Shown here in pieces: positions 10,452 to 20,619 of a DNA stretch of 64,000 nt. The stretch spans positions 32,223,116 through 32,287,115 of the forward strand of contig NC_084890.1 of the NCBI RefSeq assembly GCF_958979055.1. Direction: 5' to 3'. A program made the translations under genes and the position numbers. The notes below the pieces were generated by a model. That model saw only the letters and a program-made list of their open reading frames with translations. It did no database searches and was not told where the DNA came from. Source of the stretch: Alnus glutinosa. Lineage: Eukaryota; Streptophyta; Magnoliopsida; Fagales; Betulaceae. The first letter of the stretch is position 1; every line of letters begins with the position of its first letter.

Positions 10452-11805
10452 CAGGGCCGGCTCAATATTTTGTGAGGCCTAAGGCGATAATTTTAAATGG
10501 GGCCTTTTTTATATTTAAATATTAAATAATTTTTAATTTATATATTATAATTTTATTTAATTTTTCTCAATATTTTTGTATTTTTAAAATTTTTCATATC
10601 CTTTGCATCTTTTTAACACACATATATAATTAAAAAAATTACATAAAAGAATAATTGAACCTAATTTTTCAAAGTCACTTCACTTTAAATAAAATCATTT
10701 AACACTCTAAACTGGTATAAATAAAGACAATTTTTCTTTAAAATTTGATCATCAATGACTAATTAATGGACAAGCTAGAATGTTTCAAAGTTTAATATAC
10801 TTAATATTAATTTATTAATTTACGTTTTTGTTGAAAAAATATATAATACTATTTTATTAAAAAAAAAAAAAAAAACATAAAGTTAAGTCTGAAGACTCAA
10901 GTCACTTCCTCCTTTTCCTTATTGTTTAGGGAAAAAAAAAAAAAAACAAAAGTTCATGAATTCACGTTGCAATGACAAAAAAAAAAAAAAAAAAAAAAAA
11001 AACAAAGAAAGAAGAGCTTGAAATGACCGTAGAAAAGTCCACAGCCACATCTTTTTATCATTATCTCTGACAACACAAGTATGGTTTGAACTTTAAAATG
11101 ACTATAGAAAGATTCAGAAAAAGAAATGCCTAGAAGGGCAAGCGACAAATCCAAATAAAAATAGCAGAGTCGAATGGGTGTCAAATACCTCATTGGTGTT
11201 GTGTGTCAAGCGGAGAACGGCAAGAGAGAGCTCAGAGAGGCAGAGAGAAGCTAGAAGCTAGAGCTGGCTGGTGCTGGTGGTCAAGCGGACGAGTACCGAG
11301 CAGCAGATTGTAGATGGGTTCCTGCATCTCCTACTTTCTGGCTGCTAGAGGAAAATGTCAAAAATGCGGTGCATTATAGGTAGTAATTTTAGTAATTTGT
11401 TGGAAAGACGCTGTTCTGTAATTTTTTTTAAAAAAAATCAGATTTGTGTTCTTTGCTTATAGGGTTGATTTTTTTTATGCGAGAGTTACAGAGTCCCCAA
11501 AGGAAGAAATATATATATATATATTTTTTGACAAAATCATTGTGTTTCTTGGAATCTAACGGTTGGTTTTTCCATGGGAGTTTTAGAGTCCATGGAAAAG
11601 ATAAATCACTTTATTTCTTTTTCTTTCCCAAAATCATGTGTTATTGTTTTTTGGGCTCACCTTTAATTTTTCTATCAGATCTAGAGTCTCCAAAAAGGTT
11701 TTTTTTTTTTTTATTCTATATTATCACGAATGGCTAATTGGGGGCCTTCTTTTCCCTGGGGCCTTAGGCGACCGCCTAAGTCGCCTAAGGAAAGAGCCGG
11801 CCCTG
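10452..11805. mobile_element. Non-autonomous hAT transposon in CHX pseudogene exon 2, 8-bp TSD
   Basis: Perfect 12-bp terminal inverted repeats CAGGGCCGGCTC...GAGCCGGCCCTG are flanked by a perfect 8-bp duplication ACAATGTG (10444-10451 and 11806-11813). The paralogous CHX exon at 51300-51315 is the empty site, with a single ACAATGTG. Subterminal GGCCTAAGGCG/CGCCTAAG motifs are present. The interior holds AT-rich homopolymers and a purine-rich segment (11190-11350) but no transposase ORF. Confidence 0.92.
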
Positions 11806-12229
11806 ACAATGTGCTATTGTTAAAAATGGAATCATATATTGCTCTTCGTCCTTCAGCCACAATCTTCTAAGTTTCATTTGGACTAACAAGCTAATTAGCA
11901 AAGGAGAAAACATGCATACAACACCAGTAAACAAGGCTTTTTTTCCGGTTCTTTTTATCATTCCTATATCTATTTTCACCCCACTCACAAAAAAACAGAT
12001 TGCATAACTAAAGAGAGACAGCATATCAATTATTTCTAGACTTTTAATCGAGAACATAATATTGCTGAATATTCTAAAGCGCCCCAAGAGAGACGAGCTA
12101 AGGATTATGCCGACCTGGTTCACATAAAATCAAGACAATTGTTCAGTTACAATAAATAGAATCTTCAGCTCAACAATTTGATCAAATATGTAAACATGTG
12201 AGATAAGAAAAACAGACAAATATCAAAGT

Positions 12230-12435
12230 AACCCCAAGGGGTTGGCTTCAGTGGTAAGTTACTTGGTTCTATGCCTCATGAACCATTAAGTTTAATGTTT
12301 GACCCCTTAGTTTGAGTGCAAACAATTTCTTGGGGCACGCCCTCCGGCAAAAGCTCAAGCCTTATCTGACCCGTGTGGAGATGGAGCTTTGCACGGTGTC
12401 TTGGGAATATAATCAAGCGAAGCCCCGATTAGGCA
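12230..12435. mobile_element. SINE-like repeat in CHX intron 1 (block A copy)
   Basis: Starts ACCCCAAGGGGTTGGCTTCAG and contains a box A-like stretch (TTGGCTTCAGTGGTAAG) and a degenerate box B (TGTTTGACCCC; in the block B copy TGTTCGACCC). This suggests a tRNA-derived SINE. The same repeat is at 51725-51935, so it predates the duplication. Ends are approximate. Confidence 0.5.
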
Positions 12436-12440
12436 GTTAT

Positions 12441-12935
12441 TGTAAGAAATTACATATGTGTCCCTCAGACACATTTAATTCGTTGTAACGGTTTGAATTT
12501 AAATAATTATCATAACGGTAATTATTTAATTTATTGTAACGTTTGGAATTTAAATAATTATCATAACGGTAATTATTTAATATAAAGATTAAATATGATT
12601 TATTCCACATTAAGTTGTATGAAATCATAACGGTTTAAAACGGTTTTTTATATTAATTTTCTGATTTATTCTTCTTGATGGGAGGAGAATAATCAGCCAT
12701 CTAATTAATAACGAGGGTCCCTAGCCTACCTATATAAAGAGCCATGTGTATCCATCTATTGGCACACTTATAGGCACAGGCCAGAAGAACTCTCTAAATT
12801 TTGTCTTTTCAGAATACTTAGTATTGCAGAAAATTTCTTCGTTCTTCATCAAGCTTGAACAAAATATGGCTGGAGGTATTTATAATTCCGCTGCTTATTA
12901 TTTTATAGTATTTTATTTTATATATTATGCTTACA
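12441..12935. mobile_element. Solo LTR (495 bp) with 5-bp TSD and paralogous empty site
   Basis: Begins TGTAAGAAATTACATATG and ends ATTATGCTTACA, so it has the TG...CA ends and a short TGTAAG/CTTACA inverted repeat. It is flanked by GTTAT (12436-12440) and GTTAC (12936-12940). A TATA box (CCTATATAAAGAG near 12730) fits an LTR promoter. A tandem duplication of about 55 bp lies at 12484-12590. Block B (51935-51945, GCAGTTACCCCAATT) lacks the insert, so it arrived after duplication. Superfamily not determined. Confidence 0.8.
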
Positions 12936-13290
12936 GTTACCTCAATTAGGAAACGAAAAAAAAAAAAAAAAAAAAAAAGAAAAAAGAGAAAAAGAAAAAA
13001 GAAAAAAGGAGGATGTTGAAGAGGGCACGTACAAGAAGTTGTGTAGTGAACTTGGGGACTCCATAACGCTTAAGAATGTAATGGGAGGCCTGGGTGAGGA
13101 TGAAAATAACAACCATTTGTAGCAGAAGTAGTGGGAGCGTACACGATACAGTCCCAAAAGGAATGTAGTTCCACAGGCCTTCTGAATTGACCATGGGGGG
13201 CAACTCAATACATTCGGTGATGATGATCAAGCTGCTTCCATTAACATATGATACTGACCCAATGCTTATTGACTGAGCCTCTTTTGCCAT

Positions 13291-13774
13291 GCTGGTGTCT
13301 GCCTCTCTTTCTATTTTCACACAAGAAATGTACAAGCTAGGAAAGAGCATGCTAGTTTGGGTCCTTTCTTCTGCAAAATTTGGTCCTCTAATGCATGACC
13401 TCAAAATTAATACAGGGACCTTATTGTCTATTTTAGGAGTACAAGTATTAGCTAGCATAGCTAGCATTGGCGACTCAATTAGTTAGGACCTTAAAATTTG
13501 GTCCTCTAATGCACGTACCTGACGGTAAGATTTGACTTAACAAATTTTCTCAAACAAATAGTATTGCAAAATTATCTCAAAACCGAGTCAATCTGCCACA
13601 TATACTAAACTATATAGGAGCAAATGGATGGTTTCTTTCTTGGTATTTTTTTTCGATCAGTCTTCAGTGTTGTATAGTAAAGTAAAAGAATGATATCTAC
13701 CTTCAAAAAAAGGACGACCAAGATTAAATGACAAAATTTTTAAAATAGACGACATCGTCTTTTAAAGACCATCT
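13291..13774. other. Upstream flank of CHX pseudogene
   Basis: Matches 52311-52805 of block B. The long minus-strand frame to 13467 extends past the likely CHX start Met and is probably 5' leader. No other gene. Confidence 0.5.
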
Positions 13775-14056
13775 TGTTAAAGTGTTGACTAGATGATTAA
13801 ATTTACATTTTCCTATTAGCTTAAACTTTTATTACAAGTAGTGAATTAATATAGTATTAAAGCCAGAGATCATGAGTTCGAATCTTGACTTCACTATTCA
13901 CTCACAATTTTAGTTAAATATTCCACTTGTTGAGCCCCACCTATTAAAAAGAGAGTTTAAGGGAACACGTAAGGAGAAGTGTTAAAGTGTTGATTAAATA
14001 ATTAAAATTACATTTTTCTATTTACGCCTCTAACATCTAATTTTAAAACTAGTGTC
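13775..14056 (+). mobile_element. Short TRIM element (block A copy)
   Basis: LTR-like TGTTAAAGTGTTGA... (13775-13851) is followed at once by a degenerate tRNA-Met primer site (TAGTATTAAAGCC). Then come an internal stretch with GAGTTCGAATC, a purine tract and a second LTR starting at 13980 (TGTTAAAGTGTTGATTAAAT). The same arrangement lies at about 52806-53075, where the primer site reads TGGTATTAAAGC. The right end is approximate. Confidence 0.55.
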
Positions 14057-14241
14057 AAATTCTAAAACTTTCTACCCCTCAGAACACCAAGAAAAAAATA
14101 AAAAACCCCATGGGGTTAATATAATTTTTTTTTTTTTGGATTTTTGCAGGTTATTATAAAAAAATTTGTATTAAGGATTTTCTTGTGTCGGTGAGGTTAA
14201 TTTTTTTTTATTTATTTTTTTTTTTTTAAAAAAAAAAAATC

Positions 14242-14427
14242 ATTATTTTGGACGGTTTGGGCAAAACCACATGGAATTTCGAACGGTTTGGCCCAAATCG
14301 TCCATAACCCGAATTCCCAACCTATATTTCTGGACGATTTGAAACCATCTAAAATAAACTGTCTGAACTTTTTTTCAGACGGTTTTTTGCAATTTTTGGT
14401 TCCAAAATTCTCAAATTTTTTGTAGTG
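14242..14427. mobile_element. CACTA (En/Spm-like) terminus with palindromic subterminal repeats, block A copy
   Basis: Ends TTTTTTGTAGTG, i.e. CACTACAAAAAA on the other strand, the CACTA terminal motif. Subterminal repeats of GACGGTTTGG.CCAAACCGTC type are partly decayed here and cleaner at 53278-53469. The partner terminus was not found. Confidence 0.6.
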
Positions 14428-14870
14428 CCAGCTCATGATCTCCACCCCAACCGGAAGCCACCCTGCCATACCGGCCAAGATCCACGAGCAAACCACCAAG
14501 AGCATCAAGGATCTCCTCACCACCTTCCGTTTTAATCGTGATCCATATTGAACCCCCACCATGCAACAGCTAAAAAAATAGAAAACAACCCCCAAGGTTA
14601 TCACAACCTCCACATGTTTTAAAGATTCAAGGAAATACAATCGGCTTCCCTTGGCATGGAACAAGTTTACACTCCAAAGATCATGGGAGGTGTGGGAATA
14701 AGAACAATGCATAGTTTGAATAAAGCTCTTCTAGAAAAATTAGAAATGAAAAATACTGAAGGAAGAAGATTTGTTATTGGTAAAAGCTCTAAAAGGAAAA
14801 CATTTAAAGAAGGCTGCCAGAAGCTTTCAGCACCGAGATATGATACATTGCCACCTTAAGATACAAGTCC
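14428..14870 (+). mobile_element. Degenerate LINE reverse-transcriptase 3' fragment (block A copy)
   Basis: In the plus frame at 14640-14740 the reading RLPLAWNK...IMGGVGIRTMHSLNKALL resembles the end of plant L1-type reverse transcriptase (PKxxGGLGIR...NKALL). Frameshifts break it. The preceding 14428-14570 encodes, with stops, a peptide including HPAIPAKIHEQTTKSIKDLL of unknown origin. The same arrangement is at 53470-53890. Confidence 0.55.
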
Positions 14871-15806
14871 TGACCACTTTTGCCCACATGTGAACTTTTA
14901 CTTTTACTTTTACTTTTTTTTTTTCTTAGAAAAAAGAAAAAGAAAAAAAAGAAAACAAACCTAAACCTAGCTAGGGGACCACCTTACTGGCCACATGTGT
15001 AATGTGGTCAATAATTGTGTCTTAAGGTGGCAAAATGTCATATCTCTTTTAGCCCCTCCTTAAGCATCTTGGCTATTGATGTAATCTTTTCTTGAGAGTT
15101 ACATTAGAGTCTACTGAGGAATATATTTTCCTAGTCCAATAAGGATAATGAAGACGAGATTATAGACTTACAATCAATTTCATCACCGGCCACCACCATT
15201 TCTAGAGCATATCTCTCTAAGGGGGCAATTGGAGAAATTGCCCAACTGAATTCCAGAGCTTCAAAATTTGGTCACACTAATCTTATATATGTTTCTCATT
15301 GTTGGAGGAAGATCCATTGCCGTGTGTCCAGACTTTGCCTAATCTAATTAACCTTTCCCTCAATCATGCGTATGATGGGGAGTAGCTGCATTTTGAGGAA
15401 GGTGATTTTCAAAAACTCAAGAGACTCATACTACGTACTAGTGTCGGCTCAATGCCTAGGCAAATTAGGCAATTGTCTAAGGCCCCCAATTAAATAAGGC
15501 CCCAAATAAAGATAGTATAATTAAGTTTCATTTTTTTTTAAAAAAAAAAATAAAAAATAAAGCCCCATTTATGACCAAAAAAAAAAAAAGGTTTGTCAAT
15601 GCTTTTTAATTAAGGTCCCAATTATGGTAAAAAATAATATTATGATAAAAAAGTTAGTCAATACTTTTTATTTAAGGCCTCAATTACCGTAAAAAATAAA
15701 TACAAAGATTTAAATTCCAATATACTATGGAGGAAAATAAAGAAAAATAGAAAGTTACATTAATCGCACCATTAAAACAATTACTAACTCATAATTTCAC
15801 ATGAAC

Positions 15807-15920
15807 ATGTCCCCAAGGGGTAGCTCAATCGGCTAGGGACCACATCTCATGAAGCAGAGATTACTAGTTCGAATCCTCCCTCCCTCTCTTATGTGGATAT
15901 GTAAAAAAAAAAAAAAAAAA
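15807..15920 (+). mobile_element. tRNA-derived SINE (114 bp) with 11-bp TSD, nested in the hAT
   Basis: It has a box A-like TAGCTCAATCGGCTAGGGAC and a box B AGTTCGAATCC, and ends in A18. It is flanked by an 11-bp TSD TTCACATGAAC at 15796-15806 and 15921-15931. The paralogous hAT near 54950-54962 has a single uninterrupted TTCACATGAAC. Confidence 0.9.
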
Positions 15921-15953
15921 TTCACATGAACTTAAAACCAACATATTGACTTA

Positions 15954-16268
15954 AGGTCCGTTTGGGTTTGCGATTTCAAAAAGTGCGATTTAAAATCACA
16001 ATTTTAAAATGTGTAATTTGAAAAAAGTGATTTTTAAAGACGCAGTTAAGCATTTGGCAAAATTGCAGTTTAACTTTTAAAATCACAAATTAGCCTTTAA
16101 AATTATGCGTTTTCAAAAAATCACCATGTTACTTATGATTTGAAAAAATAGATTTTCTGCGTTTTCAAATCGCAATTTTTAAAAACGCAGTTCCCAAACG
16201 ATTTATGTTCTACGATTTGGTTTAAAATCGTACTTACTGTCTATAAAACTGCAATCCCAAACGCACCC
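15954..16268. mobile_element. Tourist-type MITE (315 bp), TTA TSD, nested in the hAT
   Basis: The ends AGGTCCGTTTGGGTTTGCG and CCCAAACGCACCC are inverted repeats flanked by TTA (15951-15953 and 16269-16271), as in PIF/Harbinger MITEs. The interior has repeated GCGATTT/AAATCGC motifs that fold back. It is absent from the block B paralogue (ACATATTGACTTAGTTTGTCG near 54972). Confidence 0.8.
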
Positions 16269-16705
16269 TTAATTATTTTAAAAAAAAAACCATAAAAAAA
16301 AAACCATATTGACTTAGTTTGTCGATTAAAATAATTTTTAGAATAGAGTAAATTTCATTTTGCACAAATTAAATTCTACATAAAAATAATTATATATAAC
16401 TCAACAAAAACTATGACATCTATTGAAATTAAATGTCTCCTAACAAAGATGAATTTTGCAAGTCGTTTGGAAAAAAAAAAAATTAAAGGCAAAAAGGAAA
16501 AAGAATGATTGAAAATTAAAATTATTTAATTAAATATTTTTAAATATATATATATAAAAAGCTCCACCTAAGTTTATCGCCTCCAGCCTCAAAATCTATT
16601 AAGTCGGCCCTATTATGTACTATCCATTTTCATGTATAGGATTAAAGGAGGACGATATGAATAACACAAGCTCGATGACTCAGATTTGTTAGAGCGTTTG
16701 CAAGG

Positions 16706-17109
16706 GTGAGTCTTAGAGGATCAAACTGCCATGCAGTTTCAGTGAAAATTGTGTAGTTCTGTTATATGTAATGTGAGTAATTATTTTTATTATTGATACA
16801 CTAAAGATCGTATTGTAGTCATTGAATCTTTAAGACCCTTACGGATGAAGATGTGAGTCCATGTAATTATTGAATTTTTTTTTAAAAGAAAAACAGTGGG
16901 TTAAAAGAATAGAAAAATACAAAAATAGTATTACTCTTAAATTCTAACCATAAGTAATAAGTTCATTTAATTTTCTGTGATTCCCCCAACCAAGCCGAAA
17001 GTGTAGTTGTAAATTAATTAATTGTTGGGGGCCATCAATGTTGAATGAATCCATTTTGAAAAGTCAACTGGCAAATTTCTTCCCTACATATGACTGACGA
17101 TATTTCGTG
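16706..17109. other. Junction between block A and the NLR1 unit
   Basis: No gene recognised. Homology with block B stops near 16760 and homology with the NLR unit promoters begins near 17110 (CGGGATCATGACAAACTAGATCAG), itself the end of a LINE fragment that is longer in units 2 and 3. Confidence 0.5.
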
Positions 17110-17264
17110 TTCCAGTCGGGATCATGACAAACTAGATCAGCTTTTTTGATTCTAACACAGTCAGGCAGTCAGCCACAGAGCCACTAGGGATAGTCGGCCG
17201 CACATGAGGGAGACTAGAACGAAAATGAAGAACAACCAGAAGAAAGAACAACGTCGTTGAACAT

Positions 17265-17378
17265 GGATATGTTTGGCAAGCTCTCTGGACCGGAACAGAA
17301 TAGTGGCCTTCACTATTTATATTTTATTTTATTTTATTTTTACATTTTTTAATAACAATCAACATCAAAATACTCATA

Positions 17379-17413
<35 letters not shown>

Positions 17414-17613
17414 CACTTTTTATATCATATTAATAATTTATTATTATTATTATTCAAATAAAAAAAAATTTATTATAATACAAGATTTTGTTACTTTTTT
17501 ATACAAATTATTTTTTTTTTTTTTTTTTTTACTTTATATCACGTCATCACATTTTTACTAATTTACTAATCACTCACTATTCTGTTATATACGTACACTA
17601 GTCAAACATACCC
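17265..17613. mobile_element. MITE in the NLR1 promoter region
   Basis: The left end GGATATGTTTGGCAAGC... and right end ...GTCAAACATACCC are inverted repeats. The outer ~12 bp and the ACAGAATAG/CTATTCTGT pair about 30 bp further in both match. Poly(T) tracts fill the middle. It is absent at the equivalent positions of units 2 (about 26937) and 3 (about 56729). It abuts an inverted segment. Confidence 0.65.
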
Positions 17614-17616
17614 TTT

Positions 17617-17773
17617 AATTCTTCAAAACGAAATAACCATACACCCTCTTCTTTTCTGTCGACCTACTAAAAGTCTGGTCCATTTTTCAGTTCATCGCCA
17701 ATTAAGGAAAAAAGGGTCAAGTTTCCGACTTTCCGTTTGCTTCGGGGTTTGAGGCGGCAGGGACGCGAGTCAA
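17617..17773. other. Inverted ~157-bp segment upstream of NLR1
   Basis: This stretch (AATTCTTCAAAACGAAATAA ... GGCAGGGACGCGAGTCAA) is the reverse complement of the corresponding piece in unit 3 (about 56730-56879, TTGACTCGCGTCCCTGCCGCC ... TTCGTTTTGAAGAATT). Unit 2 agrees with unit 3 in orientation (26938-27060). It lies about 30 bp 5' of the TATA-rich region of NLR1. Confidence 0.85.
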
Positions 17774-17799
17774 TATTCAATTTATTGCGTGTTTGCTGG

Positions 17800-18072
17800 T
17801 TCAGATATATATATATATAATACTGCATATATATATATCAGTCCATCTCCATCTGTGGTAAATATAGCATGATCACCATATCGTTATGTAACGCCAATAC
17901 CCCCTGTTTTGTGGTGTCTGTAACTTCTGAATTCTTTTTAACTGAAACTGAAGCCATCGTAAGTCAAAAACAGCAGCCATCACACCTGAAAGCTACCTTC
18001 CTCCCTGCCAACATTTTTGTCAAACTCTTCACCCCCACAAAATGCAGCCATACCCAACGTATATAATTCAAG
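17800..18072 (+). promoter_or_regulatory. NLR1 core promoter and leader exon with upstream ORF
   Basis: A TA-rich TATA region (about 17805-17840) precedes a leader that is conserved in all three NLR units. It holds an upstream ORF of 65 codons (17869-18066, starting MITISLCNANTPCFVVSV) and ends at donor TTCAAG|GTAAAATC (18072/18073). A second donor, CCATC|GTAAGTC, lies inside it near 17958. The coding exon starts 2.5 kb later after an acceptor near 20585 or 20598, so the leader is probably spliced to it. Exon use is inferred from consensus sites and from conservation between units. Confidence 0.5.
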
Positions 18073-18379
18073 GTAAAATCTTCAAATTCCCCTAGTTTCG
18101 ATCTCCAATGTTCTTTGTGAGCATAGATTGTTTATTTTTTATTTTTGTTGAACGTGCCTCTTCTTTTTGTGTATTCTTTTCTTTTGCTTTAAAGAATGGA
18201 TTTTTATGGGGTTTTCCTGTTTGTGGTTTGTGGGTGTTCTTGTTTCATTGGGTCAATTTGCTTTGGAGGAGAAGATTTAGATTGTGGGTATTTGCGTTTA
18301 TGAGAAGTAGGTAGTTGGAAGAAGGAAATATGAGTTACGTAAAAATAGTTGAATTAAATCGTCAAAGTGATTCTAACAA

Positions 18380-18410
<31 letters not shown>

Positions 18411-20598
18411 GTGATGATTCTCTGGGCTTTGTAGAACTAAATGTAGTAGGAGTCTATGATGTTTCTTTGGATTCTGACAAACTAAATGTAGATGTTGGTG
18501 TTTTTGACGCTTATTGCAGAATCTGCCAAAATATTATTTCTCAAAAAACTTCAAACCCTTACTACCATAACTTTTATTACTTTTATAATCATATTTTTAA
18601 ATTTTAAAAAATATCAATTTAGTATATTTATTTTTTTTATTTTTTTTTAATTTCACATTTCTGTTAAGATTTTACAAAATTTTTGAAAATAGCCAAATAT
18701 AAAAAATATTCAAAAATTTAGACATGAATGCTTTTACAAATTCCGTTCAACCTTGAACAATGCCTAAAGTCTAGCAATTTTTTTTTTTTTTTTTTTTTTT
18801 TTTGTTCCTAAAAAAAGAGAAATGTTTTAGAAATTTTAACACACCTCCATTAGGATTTAACGAAAAATTCTAATGGATTGATAAAATTAAAAAAAAAAAA
18901 AAAAAATTAAAGACGAATACACTAAATTGACAAGAAACGTAATCCCCTTCTCTCTCTTGCTCTCTAAGGTATTTCACCACTCTCACGAATTGCTTTCCCC
19001 ACGACGCCTCTTGCTCTCAAATCTCAATCTTTCTCTTTTAATTTGTTTTTTGTTTCTTTTTGGCACCAGGTCTAGCCGCGCACATATGGTTCTGATCTCT
19101 CTCTCTCTCTCTATCTCTGCCGCTCTCATTTTGTTTCTCTCTAGTGCCACAAAATTCCCTCTAGTAAGCCGCACCGTACCACTGCCATCCCACTATGTAC
19201 TTAGCAAGCTCTCCCCAACTCACCTCCATTGAACCCCCCGCAGGTGTGTTTTTCTTCCCTCTCAATCTCTCATCCTCCACCTTGTATTCATGTTTTATCT
19301 TTATGTGATGTTGTAGGATTTCCATTTAGGTTTCAATTTATTGAAGGAATACCTAATTTGTTAAAAATAATTGAAGGAATGTGGTGAATTTTGAATTAGG
19401 GTTTGAATTTGTTGGAGGCACATTCTTAAATATCAATTTTTTTCAAGTTGGGATTATTTTTCCCTGTTTTCCCCATTCTCTTTATTTTGCTAGCTTATTA
19501 GTCAATTTTAACGATTTAGGGTTATTTTCCCCTGTTTTCCTGTGGTAATTGTTTGATTACATCAAACTTAAACAAATATAGTAGAGAGAGACTTGTTTTA
19601 TGAAAAAGACAGTCATGGTAAAAGTTGAGGTATCCATAAGTCATCATCTTTACCATTTGATTGGGTGAGGCTTAATTATTGTTTTGGGGGGGGTGGTTGG
19701 GGAGAGGGGTTGGATAAGGCTTAACCATTTGATTAGGATTTAACGTAAAATTCTAACAGATGGGTGAAAATTAAAAACATTTAAAGATGGACATATTAAA
19801 TTAACACTTTTATAGTTTTTTTAAGAATATAATTGCAAAAATGATAAAAGATTAGGGATGGTAAGTGAATTAAGTTTTCCCTTATTTCTTTTAGTTGATG
19901 CGAACTCGATTTAGACACAGGCTAAGGAGCATGTTTGGTAATATTATTGTTGTAATATGGAATGAGTATCATGGGCTACAATAGATACTCAGTTAGCTGA
20001 CTGTTGGAGTCTGGTTAGAATAGATGTTTCAATAAGTATGTCATTGTTTTATTTATTTGTATTGTTGGAAGAAGAGACTTCAAGTTTGTAGTTTCTTAGT
20101 ATACTGGACCCATATTATGATGCTGGAAGAAGAATATATCTTGTGTTTAGCAGTTATGAAGTACTTTAACCAAAAAAGAAAGTATTTTGTTTTATGTTTT
20201 GTTGGAATATCTATAGATATCTAATTGATGTAGTTTGGTATATAAATAATTGGTTCTTGGACAAACTAGAATTGTAAGAGAATGTTACAATTAGGTTCAA
20301 TATTAGTTCGTAGTATAAATAGTATTTGTTCTTCAATACTTTTTACCTTTGAACAATTGTTTTTGTCTTTCCTAATTTGCTTAGTTTTCAGGATTTCTTG
20401 TTCTCGTTTCTCCTTTTAGTTAAGTGCTTCTCTTGTATAATTCCTATCTGATTGAGTTGTGCTTTCGCATTTTAATGATATTGCGATTACTTAGAAAAGA
20501 AAAATATAAGTTCTTAGTAGGGGACATGTCTTCCTTTGGGCTTGGGCCATGACAATTAACTCAAATTCTTTTCTAATTGTGACAGTATCATTAACTAG
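18073..20598 (+). other. NLR1 leader intron (inferred), with an alternative first exon and a 30-bp G run
   Basis: Non-coding sequence conserved with 27494-30969 and 57202-60018. It includes a run of 30 G (18380-18409) and several T/A homopolymers. A CT-rich exon-like stretch (about 18940-19243) ends in donor CCGCAG|GTGTGT. That stretch recurs in units 2 and 3 with the donor kept, so it may be an alternative leader exon. Unit 1 lacks the ~330-bp segment present at 29960-30310 and 58976-59330. Confidence 0.45.
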
Positions 20599-20619
20599 GT
20601 GAACATTAGACAGGAAACC

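Larger units (their letters stand above)
10277..13290 (-). pseudogene. CHX cation/H+ antiporter pseudogene (exon 1 and 5' part of exon 2)
   Basis: Exon 1 (13290-13033, 86 codons) starts MAKEAQSISIGSVSYVNGSS and ends ...PKFTTQLL at donor CTTCTT|GTACGT in the correct phase. Exon 2 begins at 12114 (acceptor GAACCAG|GTCGG) and matches the first ~157 codons of the block B exon 2. A 1354-bp hAT insertion (10452-11805) splits it. The remainder of exon 2 and exon 3 are deleted at 10277. Intron 1 contains a SINE-like repeat and a solo LTR. Apart from a 3-bp in-frame insertion the remaining coding pieces are open, so the truncation and the transposon are the main lesions. Confidence 0.85.
15439..16612. 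mobile_element. Non-autonomous hAT element with nested SINE and Tourist MITE (block A copy)
   Basis: The left end TAGTGTCGGCTCAATGCCTAGG and right end AAGTCGGCCCTA match the CAGTGCCGGCTC...GAGCCGGCCCTG type. It is flanked by CTACGTAC (15431-15438) and TTATGTAC (16613-16620), a decayed 8-bp TSD. The paralogue at 54592-55264 sits at the same target and lacks the two nested insertions. Confidence 0.8.
15140..16705 (+). pseudogene. NLR leucine-rich-repeat tail fragment split by a hAT element (block A)
   Basis: 15140-15438 matches NLR1 from about 22845 to 23110 (GAGATTATA.ACTTACAATC..., SLNHAYDGE region with a TAG replacing a Gln codon). 16613-16705 matches the last ~90 bp of the NLR coding exon (TATAGGATTAAAGGAG...). 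A hAT insertion separates the parts. About 215 bp of LRR sequence between them is deleted compared with NLR1. It lacks the CC and NB-ARC domains, so it is a relic of a fourth NLR copy. Confidence 0.8.
8220..16760. repeat. Segmental duplication block A (degraded copy of 38450-55446)
   Basis: Colinear with block B: pTAC14 3' end, CHX exons, TRIM, CACTA end, LINE RT fragment and NLR tail with hAT insertion, all in the same order and strand. Homology begins near 8220 (TAGGCCATCGCATAGGTCAG versus TAGGTTATCGCTTAGGTCGG at 38451). It is interrupted by a deletion of about 11.2 kb (junctions 10076 and 10277) and continues to about 16760, where the two copies diverge (GTTATATGTAATG). Confidence 0.85.

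Noticed and set aside
14212-14712. 166-codon minus-strand ORF with hydrophobic stretches
   Set aside because: It is antisense to a LINE fragment and to CACTA terminal repeats. The block B counterpart is broken differently, so it is not conserved as protein.
18380-18409. 30-bp G run as a possible G-quadruplex regulatory element
   Set aside because: Unit 3 has only a few G here and unit 2 has none. Homopolymer length is unstable and often mis-assembled.
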